In this document: piece by piece, positions 15,597 through 28,600 of the stretch
Numbering within the stretch: position 1 is the first letter of the stretch
How the letters are laid out: each line of letters begins with the position of its first letter
Origin: Sipunculus nudus
Taxonomy: Eukaryota > Annelida > Sipuncula > Golfingiida > Sipunculidae
NCBI GenBank assembly: GCA_026874595.1
Contig: CM049311.1
Location: 53,385,676-53,449,675, forward strand
DNA: 64,000 nt
Direction of reading: 5' to 3'
Program-made: the position numbers and the translations under genes
The notes under the pieces: generated by a model
Seen by the model: the letters and a program-made list of their open reading frames with translations, nothing else
Told to the model about the DNA's origin: nothing
Databases searched by the model: none

Positions 15597-16407
15597 TCTT
15601 GTGGGTGAATGCCTTTATTTAGATATAATAGTTATAATCATCGTATGAATACCTCCTGTCGGCGAATGCCTATATTAAGATAAAATAGTCATAATCATCG
15701 TGTGCCTCCTGTCGGTGAATGCCTTTCTTTAGACAAAATAGTAATTACCATCGTGTGTCTCCTGTCGGTAAATGCCTATAAAGAGATAAAATAGTTATAA
15801 TCACTGTGTGCCTCCTGTCGGTGAATGCCTATAATAAGATAAAATTGTTTTAATCATCGTGTGCCTCCTGTCGGTGAATGCCTTTATTTCGACAAAAAAG
15901 TAATTACCATCGTGTGCCTCCTGTCGGTAAATGCCTGTATTTAGATAAAATAGTTATAATCATCGTGTGCTTCCTTTCGGTGAATGCCTATATTTAGATA
16001 AAATAGTTAAAATCATCGTGTTTCTCCTGTCGATGAATGCCTTTATTTAGATAAAACAGTTAAATCACCGTGTGTCTTTTATCGTTGAATATCTTTATTT
16101 AGATATAATAGTTATAAGCATCGTGTGCCTCCTATCGGTGAATGCCTATATTTAGATAAAATAGTAATAATCATCGTGTCTCTTGTGGGTGAATGCCTAT
16201 ATTTAGATAAAATAGTTATAATCACCGTGTGTCTCTTGTCGGTGAATGCCTATAAAGAGATAAAATAGTTATTATCATCGTGTGCCTCCTGTCGGTGAAT
16301 GCCTATATTAAGATAAAATAATTGTAATCATCGTGTGCCTCTTGTCGGTGTATGCCTATATTTAGATAAAATAGTTATAATAATCGTGTGCCTCTTGTCA
16401 GTGAACG
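14820..16407 (+). repeat. 794-bp tandem duplication inside the satellite
   Basis: Two adjacent copies start at about 14,820 and 15,614. Rare variants such as ATGAATACCTCCTGTCGGCG (at 14,851 and 15,645) and the monomers with TTTCTTTAGACAAAATAG recur 794 bp apart. The length is 15 monomers minus one base. The corresponding stretch near 24,180 exists once, so this copy arose after the larger duplication or was lost there. Confidence 0.8.
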
Positions 16408-17280
16408 CCTATATTTACATAAAATAATTATAATAATCGTGTGTCTCTTGTCGGTGAATGCCTATAATTAGATAAAATAGTTAAAATCATCGTGTCTCTT
16501 GTCGGTGAATGCCAATATTTAGATAAAATAGTTAAAATCATCGTGTGCCTCTTGTCGGTGAATGCCTATATTTAGATAAAATAGTTATCATTATCGTGTG
16601 TCTATTGTCGGTGAATGCCTATAATTAGATAAGATAGTTATAATCATCGTGTGCCTCTTGTCAGTGAATGTCTATATTTAGATAAAATAGTTATGATTAT
16701 CGTGTGCCTATTGTCAGTGAATGCCTATATTTAGATAAAATAGTAGTAATCATCGTGTGCCTCCTGTCGGTGAATGCTTATATTTAGATAAAATAGTTAT
16801 AATTATCCTGTGCCTCTTGTCAGTGAACGCATATATTTAGATAAAATAGTAGTAATCATCGTGAGCCTCCTGTCGGTGAATGCCTATATTTAGATAAAAT
16901 ATTTGTAATCGTCGTATGCCTCCTGTCGGTGAATGCCTATGTTTAGATAAAAAAGGTATAATTGTCGTGTGTCTCTAGTCGGTGAATGCCTTTAATTAGA
17001 TTAAATAGTTATAATTATCGTGTGTCTCTTGTCGGTGAATGCCTTTAATTAGATAAAATAGTAAAAATCAACGTGTGCCTCTTGTCGGTGAATGCTTTTA
17101 TTTAGATAAAATAGTTATATAATCATCGTGTGCCTCCTGTGGAAGAATGCCTATATTAAGATAAAATGGTTATAATCATCGTGTGTCTCTTGTCGGTAAA
17201 TGCCTATATTTAGATAAAAAAAGTTATAATCATCGTGTGCCTTCTGTGGCTGAATGCCTATATTTAGATAAAATAGTTAT

Positions 17281-20205
17281 ATAATCATTGTGTGTCTCCT
17301 GTCGGTGAATGCCTATATTTAGATCAAATAGTAATAATCATCGTGTGTCTCCTGTCGGTGAATGCGTATATTTAGGTAAAACAGTAATAATCATAGTGTG
17401 CCGCCAGTCGGTGAATGCCTATAATTAGATAAAATAGTTATAATCATCGTGTGCCTATTATCGGTGAATGCCTATAATTAGATAAAATAGTTGTAACCAT
17501 CGTGTGTCTCTTGTCGGCGAATGCCTATATTTAGATAAAATACTTATAAACATCATGTGCCTCTTATCGGTGAATGCCGATAAAAAAATAAAATAGTTAT
17601 GATCATCGTTTGCCTCCTGTCGGTGAATGCCTATTTTTAGATAAAATAGTTAAAATCATCGTGTGTCTCTTGTCGGTGAATGCCTGTAAAGAAATTAAAT
17701 AGTTATAATCATCCTGTGCCTCCTGTCGGTGAATGCCTATATTTAAAAAAATAGTTATAATCATTGTGTGTCTCCTGTCGGTGAATGCCTATATTAAGTT
17801 AAAATAGTTGTAATCATCGTGTGCCTCTTGTCGGTGAATGCCTATATTTAGATAAAATAGTTATAATGATCGTGTGCCTCTGGTCAGTGAACGCCTATAT
17901 TTACATAAAATAATTATAATTATCGTGTGTCTCTTGTCGGTGAATGCCTATATTTAGATAAAATACTTATAATCATCGTATGCCTCCTGTCGGTGAATGC
18001 CTATATTTAGATAAAATAGTTATAATCATCGTGTGCCTCCTATCGGTGAATGCCTATATTTAGATAAAATAGTTATAATTATCCTGTGCCTCTTGTCAGT
18101 GACTGCCTATATTTAGATAAAATAGTAGTAATCATCGTGTGCCTCCTGTCGTTGAATGCCTTTATTTAGATAAAATATTTGTCATCGTCGTATGCCTCCT
18201 GTCGGTGAATGCCTATGTTTAGATAAAAAAGTTATAATTGTCGTGTGTCTCTTGTCGGTGAATGCCTTTAATTAGATTAAATAGTTATAATTATCGTGTG
18301 TCTCTTGTCGGTGAATGCATTTAATTAGATAAAATCGTAATAATCAACCTGTGCCTCTTGTCGGTGAATGCTTTTATTTAGATAAAATAGTTATATAATC
18401 ATCGTGTGCCTCCTGTGGAAAATGCCTATATTAAGATAAAATAGTTATAATCATCGTGTGTCTCTTGTCGGTAAATGCCTATATTTAGATAAAAAAAGTT
18501 ATAATCATCGTGTGCCTTCTGTGGCTGAATGCCTATATTTAGATAAAATAGTTATATAATCATTGTGTGTCTCGTGTTGGTGAATGCCTATATTTAGATC
18601 AAATAGTTATATAATCATTGTGTGTCTCCTGTTGGTGAATGCCTATATTTAGATCAAATAGTAATAATCATCGTGTGTCTCCTGTCGGTGAATGCGTATA
18701 TTTAGATAAAATAGTTATATAATCATTGTGTGTCTCCTGTCGGTGAATGCCTATATTTAGATCAAATAGTAATAATCATCGTGTGTCTCCTGTCGGTGAA
18801 TGCGTATATTTAGATAAAACAGTAATAATCATAGTGTGCCGCCAGTCGGTGAATGCCTATAATTAGATAAAATAGTTATAATCATCGTGTGCCTATTATC
18901 GGTGAATGCCTATAATTAGATAAAATAGTTGTAACCATCGTGTGTCTCTTGTCGGCGAATGCCTATATTTAGATAAAATACTTATAAACATCATGTGCCT
19001 CTTATCGGTGAATGCCGATAAAAAAATAAAATAGTTATGATCATCGTTTGCCTCCTGTCGGTGAATGCCTATTTTTAGATAAAATAGTTATAATCATCGT
19101 GTGTCTCTTGTCGGTGAATGCCTGTAAAGAAATTAAATAGTTATAATCATCCTGTGCCTCCTGTCGGTGAATGCCTATATTTAGATAAAATAGTTATAAT
19201 CATTGTGTGTCTCCTGTCGGTGAATGCCTATATTAAGTTAAAATAGTTGTAATCATCGTGTGCCTCTTGTCGGTGAATGCCTATATTTAGATAAAATAGT
19301 TATAATGATCGTGTGCCTCTGGTCAGTGAACGCCTATATTTACATAAAATAATTATAATTATCGTGTGTCTCTTGTCGGTGAATGCCTATATTTAGACAA
19401 AATAGTAGTTTTTGTCGTGTGCCTCTTGTTGGTGAATGCCTATATTTAGATAAAATACTTATAATCATCGTATGCCTCCTGTCGGTGAATGCCTATATTT
19501 AGATAAAATAGTTATAATCATCGTGTGCCTCCTATCGGTGAATGCCTATATTTAGATAAAATAGTTATAATTATCCTGTGCCTCTTGTCAGTGACTGCCT
19601 ATATTTAGATAAAATAGTAGTAATCATCGTGTGCCTCCTGTCGTTGAATGCCTTTATTTAGATAAAATATTTGTCATCGTCGTATGCCTCCTGTCGGTGA
19701 ATGCCTATGTTTAGATAAAAAAGTTATAATTGTCGTGTGTCTCTTGTCGGTGAATGCCTTTAATTAGATTAAATAGTTATAATTATCGTGTGTCTCTTGT
19801 CGGTGAATGCCTTTAATTAGATAAAATCGTAATAATCAACGTGTGCCTCTTGTCGGTGAATGCTTTTATTTAGATAAAATAGTTATATAATCATCGTGTG
19901 CCTCCTGTGGAAAATGCCTATATTAAGATAAAATAGTTATAATCATCGTGTGTCTCTTGTCGGTAAATGCCTATATTTAGATAAAAAAAGTTATAATCAT
20001 CGTGTGCCTTCTGTGGCTGAATGCCTATATTTAGATAAAATAGTTATATAATCATTGTGTGTCTCGTGTTGGTGAATGCCTATATTTAGATCAAATAGTT
20101 ATATAATCATTGTGTGTCTCCTGTTGGTGAATGCCTATATTTAGATCAAATAGTAATAATCATCGTGTGTCTCCTGTCGGTGAATGCGTATATTTAGATA
20201 AAATA
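17281..20205 (+). repeat. 1.44/1.49-kb tandem duplication inside the satellite
   Basis: Copy 1 is about 17,281-18,718 and copy 2 about 18,719-20,205. The offset is 1,438 bp at the left (compare the TCATAGTGTGCCGCCAGTCG variant at 17,391 and 18,829). It is 1,492 bp at the right (GTCATCGTCGTATGCC at 18,181 and 19,673). The difference is one extra monomer in copy 2 near 19,390-19,440, plus a single-base indel near 17,750. Confidence 0.82.
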
Positions 20206-23200
20206 GTAATAATCATCGTGTCCCTCTTGTCTGTGAATGCCTATATTTAGATAAAATAGTTATAATAATCGTCTGCCTTCTGTCGTAGAATGCCTATATT
20301 TAGAAAAAAATTAGTAATAATCATCGTGTCCCTCTTGTCGGTGAATGCATATATATAGATATAATAGTTATAATTATCGTGTGTCTCTTATGGTTGAATG
20401 CCTATATTTAGATAATATAGTTATAATCATCGTGTGCATCCTGTCGGTGAATGCATACTTTTAGATAAAACAGTAATAATCATTGTGTGTCTCCTGTCGG
20501 TGCATGCCTATATTTAGATAAAATAGTTATAATCATCGTGTCTCTTGTGGGTGAATGCCTACATTTAGATAAAATAGTTATAATCACCGTGTGTCTCTTG
20601 TCGGTGAATGCCTATAAAGAGATAAAATAGTTATTATCATCGTGTGCCTCCTGTCGGTGAATGCCTATATTAAGATAAAATAATTGTAATCATCGTGTGC
20701 CTCTTGTCGGTGTATGCCTATATTTAGATAAAATAGTTATAATAATCGTGTGCCTCTTGTCAGTGAACGCCTATATTTACATAAATTAATTATAATTGTC
20801 GTGTGTCTCTTGTCGGTGAATGCCTTTAATTAGATTAAATAGTTATAATTATCGTGTGTCTCTTGTCGGTGAATGCCTTTAATTAGATAAAATCGTAATA
20901 ATCAACGTGTGCCTCTTGTCGGTGAATGCTTTTATTTAGATAAAATAGTTATATAATCATCGTGTGCCTCCTGTGGAAAATGCCTATATTAAGATAAAAT
21001 AGTTATAATCATCGTGTGTCTCTTGTCGGTAAATGCCTATATTTAGATAAAAAAAAGTTATAATCATCGTGTGCCTTCTGTGGCTGAATGCCTATATTTA
21101 GATAAAATAGTTATATAATCATTGTGTGTCTCCTGTTGGTGAATACCTATATTTAGATCAAATAGTAATAATCATCGTGTGTCTCCTGTCGGTGAATGCG
21201 TATATTTAGATAAAATAGTAATAATCATCGTGTGCCTCTTGTCGGTGAATGCCTTTATTTAGATAAATAGTTAAGTCATCCTGTGCCTTTTGTCGGTGAA
21301 TGCCTATATTTATATACAATAGTTATAATCATCGTGTGTCTCCTGTCGATGAATGCCTTTATTTAGATAAAATAGTTAAATCACCGTGTGTCTTTTATCG
21401 TTGAATGTCTTTATTTAGATATAATAGTTATAATCATCGTGTGCCTCCTATCGGTGAATGCCTATAATTAGAAAAAATAGTTGTTACCATCGTGTGTCTC
21501 TTGTCGGTGAATGCCTATATTTAGATAAAATACTTATAAACATCATGTGCCTCTTATCGGTGAATGCCGATAAAAAAATAAAATAGTTATAATCATCGTT
21601 TGCCTCCTGTCGGCGAATGCCTATATTTAGATAAAATAGTTAAAATCATCGTGTGCCTTCTGTCGGTGAATGCCTATATTTTGATAAAATAGTTATAATC
21701 ATCGTGTGCCTCTTGTGGGTGAATGCCTTTATTTAGATAAAATAGTTAAGTCATCCTGTGCCTTTTGTCGGTGAATGCCTATATTTAGATACAATAGTTA
21801 AAATCATCGTGTGCCTCCTGTCGGTGAATGCCAATATTTAGATTAAATAGTTATAATCATCGTGTGCCTCTTCTCGATGAGTGCCTTTATTTAGATAAAA
21901 TAGTTATAATCATCGTTTGCCTCTTGTCGGTGAATGCCTATATTTAGACAAAATAGTAGTTTTCGTCGTGTCCCTCTTGTTGGTGGATGCCTATATATAG
22001 ATAAAATACTTATAATCATCGTATGCCTCCTGTCGGTGAATGCCTATATTTAGATAAAATAGTTATAATCATCGTGTGCCTCCTATCGGTGAATGCCTAT
22101 ATTTAGATAAAATACTTATAATCATCGTGTGTCTCTTGTCGGTGAATGCCTGTAAAGAAAAAAAATGTTATAATCATCCTGTGCCTCCTGTCGGTGAATG
22201 CCTATATTTAGATAAAATAGTTATAATCATCGTGTGCCTCCTGTCCGTGAATGCCTATATTAAGTTAAAATAGTTGTAATCATCGCGTGCCTCTTGTCGG
22301 TGAATGCCTATATTTAGTTAAAATAGTTGTAATCATCGTGTGCCTTTTGTCAGTGAACGCCTATATTTACATAAAATAATTATAATCATCGTGTGTCTCC
22401 TGTCGGTGAATGCCTATAATTAGATAAAATAGTTATAATCATCGTGTCTCTTGTCGGTGAATGCCTATATTTAGATAAAATAATTATAATCATCGTGTGC
22501 CTCCTGTTGGTAAATTCCTATATTTAGATAAAATAGTTATAATCATCGTTTGCCTCTTGTCGGTGAATGCCTATATTTAGACAAAATAGTAGTTTTCGTC
22601 GTGTGCCTCTTGTTGGTGAATGCCTATATTTAGATAAAATACTTATAATCATCGTATGCCTCCTGTCGGTGAATGCCTATATTTAGATAAAATAGTTATA
22701 ATCATCGTGTGCCTCCTATCGGTGAATGCCTATATTAAGTTAAAATAGTTGTAATCATCGTGTGCCTCTTGTCGGTGAATGCCTATGTTTAGATAAAATA
22801 GTTATAATGATCGTGTGCCTTTTGTCAGTGAACGCCTATATTTACATAAAATAATTATAATCATCGTGTGTCTCCTGTCGGTGAATGCCGATAATTAGAT
22901 AAAATAGTTATATAATCATTTTGTGTCTCCTGTCGTTGAATGCCTATATTTAGATCAAATAGTAATAATCATCGTGTGTCTCCTGTCGGTGAATGCGTAT
23001 ATTTAGATAAAATAGAAATAGTTATCGTGTGCCGCCTGTCGGTGAATGCCTATATTTTGATAAAATAGTTTTAATCATCCTGTGCCTCTTGTCGGTGAAT
23101 ACCTTTATTTAGATAAAATAGGTAAATCATCCTGTGCCTCTTGTCGGTGAATGCCAATATTTAGATAAAATAGTTAAAATCATCGTGTGCCTCCTGTCGG

Positions 23201-24938
23201 TGAATGCCAATATTTACATTAAAAAGTTATAATCATCGTATGTCTCCTGTCGGTAAATGCCTATATTTAGATAAAATAGTTATAATCATCGTGTGCCTCC
23301 TGTCGGTGAATGCCTATTTTTAGATAAAATAGTTATCATTATCGTGTGTCTATTGTCAGTGAATGCTTATTATTAGATAAGATAGTTATAATCATCGTGT
23401 GCCTCTTGTCAGTGAATGTCTATATTTAGATAAAATAGTTATGATTATCGTGTGCCTATTGTCAGTGAATGCCTATATTTAGATAAAATAGTAGTAATCA
23501 TCGTGAGCCTCCTGTCGGTGAATGCTTATATTTAGATAAAATAGTTATGATTATCGTGTGCCTATTGTCAGTGAATGCCTATATTTAGATAAAATAGTAG
23601 TAATCATCGTGTGCCTCCTGTCGGTGAATGCTTATATTTAGATAAAATAGTTATAATTATCCTGTGCCTCTTGTCAGTGAATGCCTATATTTAGATAAAA
23701 TACTTTAAATCATCGTGTGTCTCCTGTCGATCAATGCCTTTATTTAGATAAAATAGTTAAATCATCGTGTGCCTCTTGTCGGTGAATGCCTAAATTTAGA
23801 CAAAATAGTAGTTATCGTCGTATGTCTCTTGTTGGTGAATGCGTATATTAAGATAAAATAGAAGTAATCATCGTGTGCCTCCTGTCGGTGAATGCCTATA
23901 AAGAGATAAAATAGTTATAATTATAGTGTGCCTCCTGTCGGTGAATGCCTATAAAGAGATAAAATAGTTATAATCACTGTGTGCCTCCTGTCGGTGAATG
24001 CCTATATCAAGATAAAATAGTTGTAATCATCGTGTGCCTCCTGTCGGTAAATGCCTGTATTTAGATAAAATAGTTATAATCATCGTGTGCCTTCTTTCGG
24101 TGAATGCCTATATTTAAATAAAAAAAATTAAATTATCGTGTGTCTCTTATCGTTGAATGTCTTTATTTAGATATAATAGTTATAATCATCGTATGAATAC
24201 CTCCTGTCGGCGAATGCCTATATTAAGATAAAATAGTCATAATCATCGTGTGCCTCCTGTCGGTGAATGCCTTTCTTTAGACAAAATAGTAATTACCATC
24301 GTGTGTCTCCTGTCGGTAAATGCCTATAAAGAGATAAAATAGTTATAATCACTGTGTGCCTCCTGTCGGTGAATGCCTATAATAAGATAAAATTGTTTTA
24401 ATCATCGTGTGCCTCCTGTCGGTGAATGCCTTTATTTCGACAAAAAAGTAATTACCATCGTGTGCCTCCTGTCGGTAAATGCCTGTATTTAGATAAAATA
24501 GTTATAATCATCGTGTGCTTCCTTTCGGTGAATGCCTATATTTAGATAAAATAGTTAAAATCATCGTGTTTCTCCTGTCGATGAATGCCTTTATTTAGAT
24601 AAAATAGTTAAATCACCGTGTGTCTTTTATCGTTGAATGTCTTTATTTAGATATAATAGTTATAAGCATCGTGTGCCTCCTATCGGTGAATGCCTATATT
24701 TAGATAAAATAGTAATAATCATCGTGTCTCTTGTGGGTGAATGCCTATATTTAGATAAAATAGTTATAATCACCGTGTGTCTCTTGTCGGTGAATGCCTA
24801 TAAAGAGATAAAATAGTTATTATCATCGTGTGCCTCCTGTCGGTGAATGCCTATATTAAGATAAAATAATTGTAATCATCGTGTGCCTCTTGTCGGTGTA
24901 TGCCTATATTTAGATAAAATAGTTATAATAATCGTGTG
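20190..24938 (+). repeat. Large satellite duplication, copy 2 of the 4.8-kb block
   Basis: This is the partner of 10,795-15,596. It lacks one 53-bp monomer near 23,180. To its right, sequence from about 24,180 to 25,130 also matches the second half of the 794-bp duplication near 15,614-16,580, at an offset of 8,548 bp (9,342 minus 794). The 794-bp duplication is therefore present in copy 1 only. Confidence 0.85.
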
Positions 24939-25639
24939 CCTCTTGTCAGTGAACGCCTATATTTACATAAAATAATTATAATAATCGTGTGTCTCTTGTC
25001 GGTGAATGCCTATAATTAGATAAAATAGTTAAAATCATCGTGTCTCTTGTCGGTGAATGCCAATATTTAGATAAAATAGTTAAAATCATCGTGTGCCTCT
25101 TGTCGGTGAATGCCTATATTTAGATAAAATAGTTATCATTATCGTGTGCCTCCTGTGGAAGAATGCCTATATTAAGATAAAATGGTTATAATCATCGTGT
25201 GTCTCTTGTCGGTAAATGCCTATATTTAGATAAAAAAAGTTATAATCATCGTGTGCCTTCTGTGGCTGAATGCCTATATTTAGATAAAATAGTTATATAA
25301 TCATTGTGTGTCTCCTGTCGGTGAATGCCTATATTTAGATCAAATAGTAATAATCATCGTGTGTCTCCTGTCGGTGAATGCGTATATTTAGATAAAACAG
25401 TAATAATCATGGTGTGCCGCCAGTCGGTGAATGCCTATAATTAGATAAAATAGTTATAATCATCGTGTGCCTATTATCGGTGAATGCCTATAATTAGATA
25501 AAATAGTTGTAACCATCGTGTGTCTCTTGTCGGCGAATGCCTATATTTAGATAAAATACTTATAAACATCATGTGCCTCTTATCGGTGAATGCCGATAAA
25601 AAAATAAAATAGTTATGATCATCGTTTGCCTCCTGTCGG

Positions 25640-28600
25640 TGAATGCCTATTTTTAGATAAAATAGTTATAATCATCGTGTGTCTCTTGTCGGTGAATGCC
25701 TGTAAAGAAATTAAATAGTTATAATCATCCTGTGCCTCCTGTCGGTGAATGCCTATATTTAGATAAAATAGTTATAATCATTGTGTGTCTCCTGTCGGTG
25801 AATGCCTATATTAAGTTAAAATAGTTGTAATCATCGTGTGCCTCTTGTCGGTGAATGCCTATATTTAGATAAAATAGTTATAATGATCGTGTGCCTCTGG
25901 TCAGTGAACGCCTATATTTACATAAAATAATTATAATTATCGTGTGTCTCTTGTCGGTGAATGCCTATATTTAGACAAAATAGTAGTTTTTGTCGTGTGC
26001 CTCTTGTTGGTGAATGCCTATATTTAGATAAAATACTTATAATCATCGTATGCCTCCTGTCGGTGAATGCCTATATTTAGATAAAATAGTTATAATCATC
26101 GTGTGCCTCCTATCGGTGAATGCCTATATTTAGATAAAATAGTTATAATTATCCTGTGCCTCTTGTCAGTGACTGCCTATATTTAGATAAAATAGTAGTA
26201 ATCATCGTGTGCCTCCTGTCGTTGAATGCCTTTATTTAGATAAAATATTTGTCATCGTCGTATGCCTCCTGTCGGTGAATGCCTATGTTTAGATAAAAAA
26301 GTTATAATTGTCGTGTGTCTCTTGTCGGTGAATGCCTTTAATTAGATTAAATAGTTATAATTATCGTGTGTCTCTTGTCGGTGAATGCCTTTAATTAGAT
26401 AAAATCGTAATAATCAACGTGTGCCTCTTGTCGGTGAATGCTTTTATTTAGATAAAATAGTTATATAATCATCGTGTGCCTCCTGTGGAAAATGCCTATA
26501 TTAAGATAAAATAGTTATAATCATCGTGTGTCTCTTGTCGGTAAATGCCTATATTTAGATAAAAAAAGTTATAATCATCGTGTGCCTTCTGTGGCTGAAT
26601 GCCTATATTTAGATAAAATAGTTATATAATCATTGTGTGTCTCGTGTTGGTGAATGCCTATATTTAGATCAAATAGTTATATAATCATTGTGTGTCTCCT
26701 GTTGGTGAATGCCTATATTTAGATCAAATAGTAATAATCATCGTGTGTCTCCTGTCGGTGAATGCGTATATTTAGATAAAATAGTAATAATCATCGTGTG
26801 CTTCTTGTCGGTGAATGCCTTTATTTAGATAAATAGTTAAGTCATCCTGTGCCTTTTGTCGGTGAATGCCTATATTTATATACAATAGTTATAATCATCG
26901 TGTGTCTCCTGTCGATGAATGCCTTTATTTAGATAAAATAGTTAAATCACCGTGTGTCTTTTATCGTTGAATGTCTTTATTTAGATATAATAGTTATAAT
27001 CATCGTGTGCCTCCTATCGGTGAATGCCTATAATTAGAAAAAATAGTTGTAACCATCGTGTGTCTCTTGTCGGTGAATGCCTATATTTAGATAAAATACT
27101 TATAAACATCATGTGCCTCTTATCGGTGAATGCCGATAAAAAAATAAAATAGTTATAATCAACGTTTGCCTCCTGTCGGTGAATGCCTATATTTAGATAA
27201 AATAGTTAAAATCATCGTGTGCCTTCTGTCGGTGAATGCCTATATTTTGATAAAATAGTTATAATCATCGTGTGCCTCTTGTGGTTGAATGCCTTTATTT
27301 AGATAAAATAGTTAAGTCATCCTGTGCCTTTTGTCGGTGAATGCCTATATTTAGATACAATAGTTAAAATCATCGTGTGCCTCCTGTCGGTGAATGCCAA
27401 TATTTAGATTAAATAGTTATAATCATCGTGTGCCTCTTCTCGATGAGTGCCTTTATTTAGATAAAATAGTTATAATCATCGTATGCCTCCTGTCGGTGAA
27501 TGCCTATATTTAGATAAAATAGTTATAATCATCGTGTGCCTCCTATCGGTGAATGCCTATATTTAGATAAAATAGTTATAATCATCGTGTGTCTCTTGTC
27601 GGTGAATGCCTGTAAAGAAATAAAATGTTATAATCATCCTGTGCCTCCTGTCGGTGAATGCCTATATTTAGATAAAAATAGTTATAATCATCGTGTGCCT
27701 CCTGTCCGTGAATGCCTATATTAAGTTAAAATAGTTGTAATCATCGCGTGCCTCTTGTCGGTGAATGCCTATATTTAGTTAAAATAGTTGTAATCATCGT
27801 GTGCCTTTTGTCAGTGAACGCCTATATTTACATAAAATAATTATAATCATCGTGTGTCTCCTGTCGGTGAATGCCTATAATTAGATAAAATAGTTATAAT
27901 CATCGTGTCTCTTGTCGGTGAATGCCTATATTTAGATAAAATAATTATAATCATCGTGTGCCTCCTGTTGGAAAATTCCTATATTTAGATAAAATAGTTA
28001 TAAACATCGTTTGCCTCTTGTCGGTGAATGCCTATATTTAGACAAAATAGTAGTTTTCGTCGTGTGCCTCTTGTTGGTGAATGCCTATATTTAGATAAAA
28101 TACTTATAATCATCGTATGCCTCCTGTTGGTGAATGCCTATATTTAGATAAAATAGTTATAATCATCGTGTGCCTCCTATCGGTGAATGCCTATATTAAG
28201 TTAAAATAGTTGTAATCATCGTGTGCCTCTTGTCGGTGAATGCCTATATTTAGATAAAATAGTTATAATGATCGTGTGCCTTTTGTCAGTGAACGCCTAT
28301 ATTTACATAAAATAATTATAATCATCGTGTGTCTCCTGTCGGTGAATGCCGATAATTAGATTAAATAGTTATAATCATCGTGTCTCTTGTCGGTGAATGC
28401 CTATATTTAGATAAAATAATTATAATCATCGTGTGCCTCCTGTTGGTGAATTCCTATATTTAGATGAATAGTTATCATTATCGTGTGTCTCTTGTCGGTG
28501 AATGCCTATAATTAGATAAGATAGTTATAATCATCGTGTGCCTCTTGTCAGTGAATGTCTATATTTAGATAAAATAGTTATGATTATCGTTTGCCTCTTG

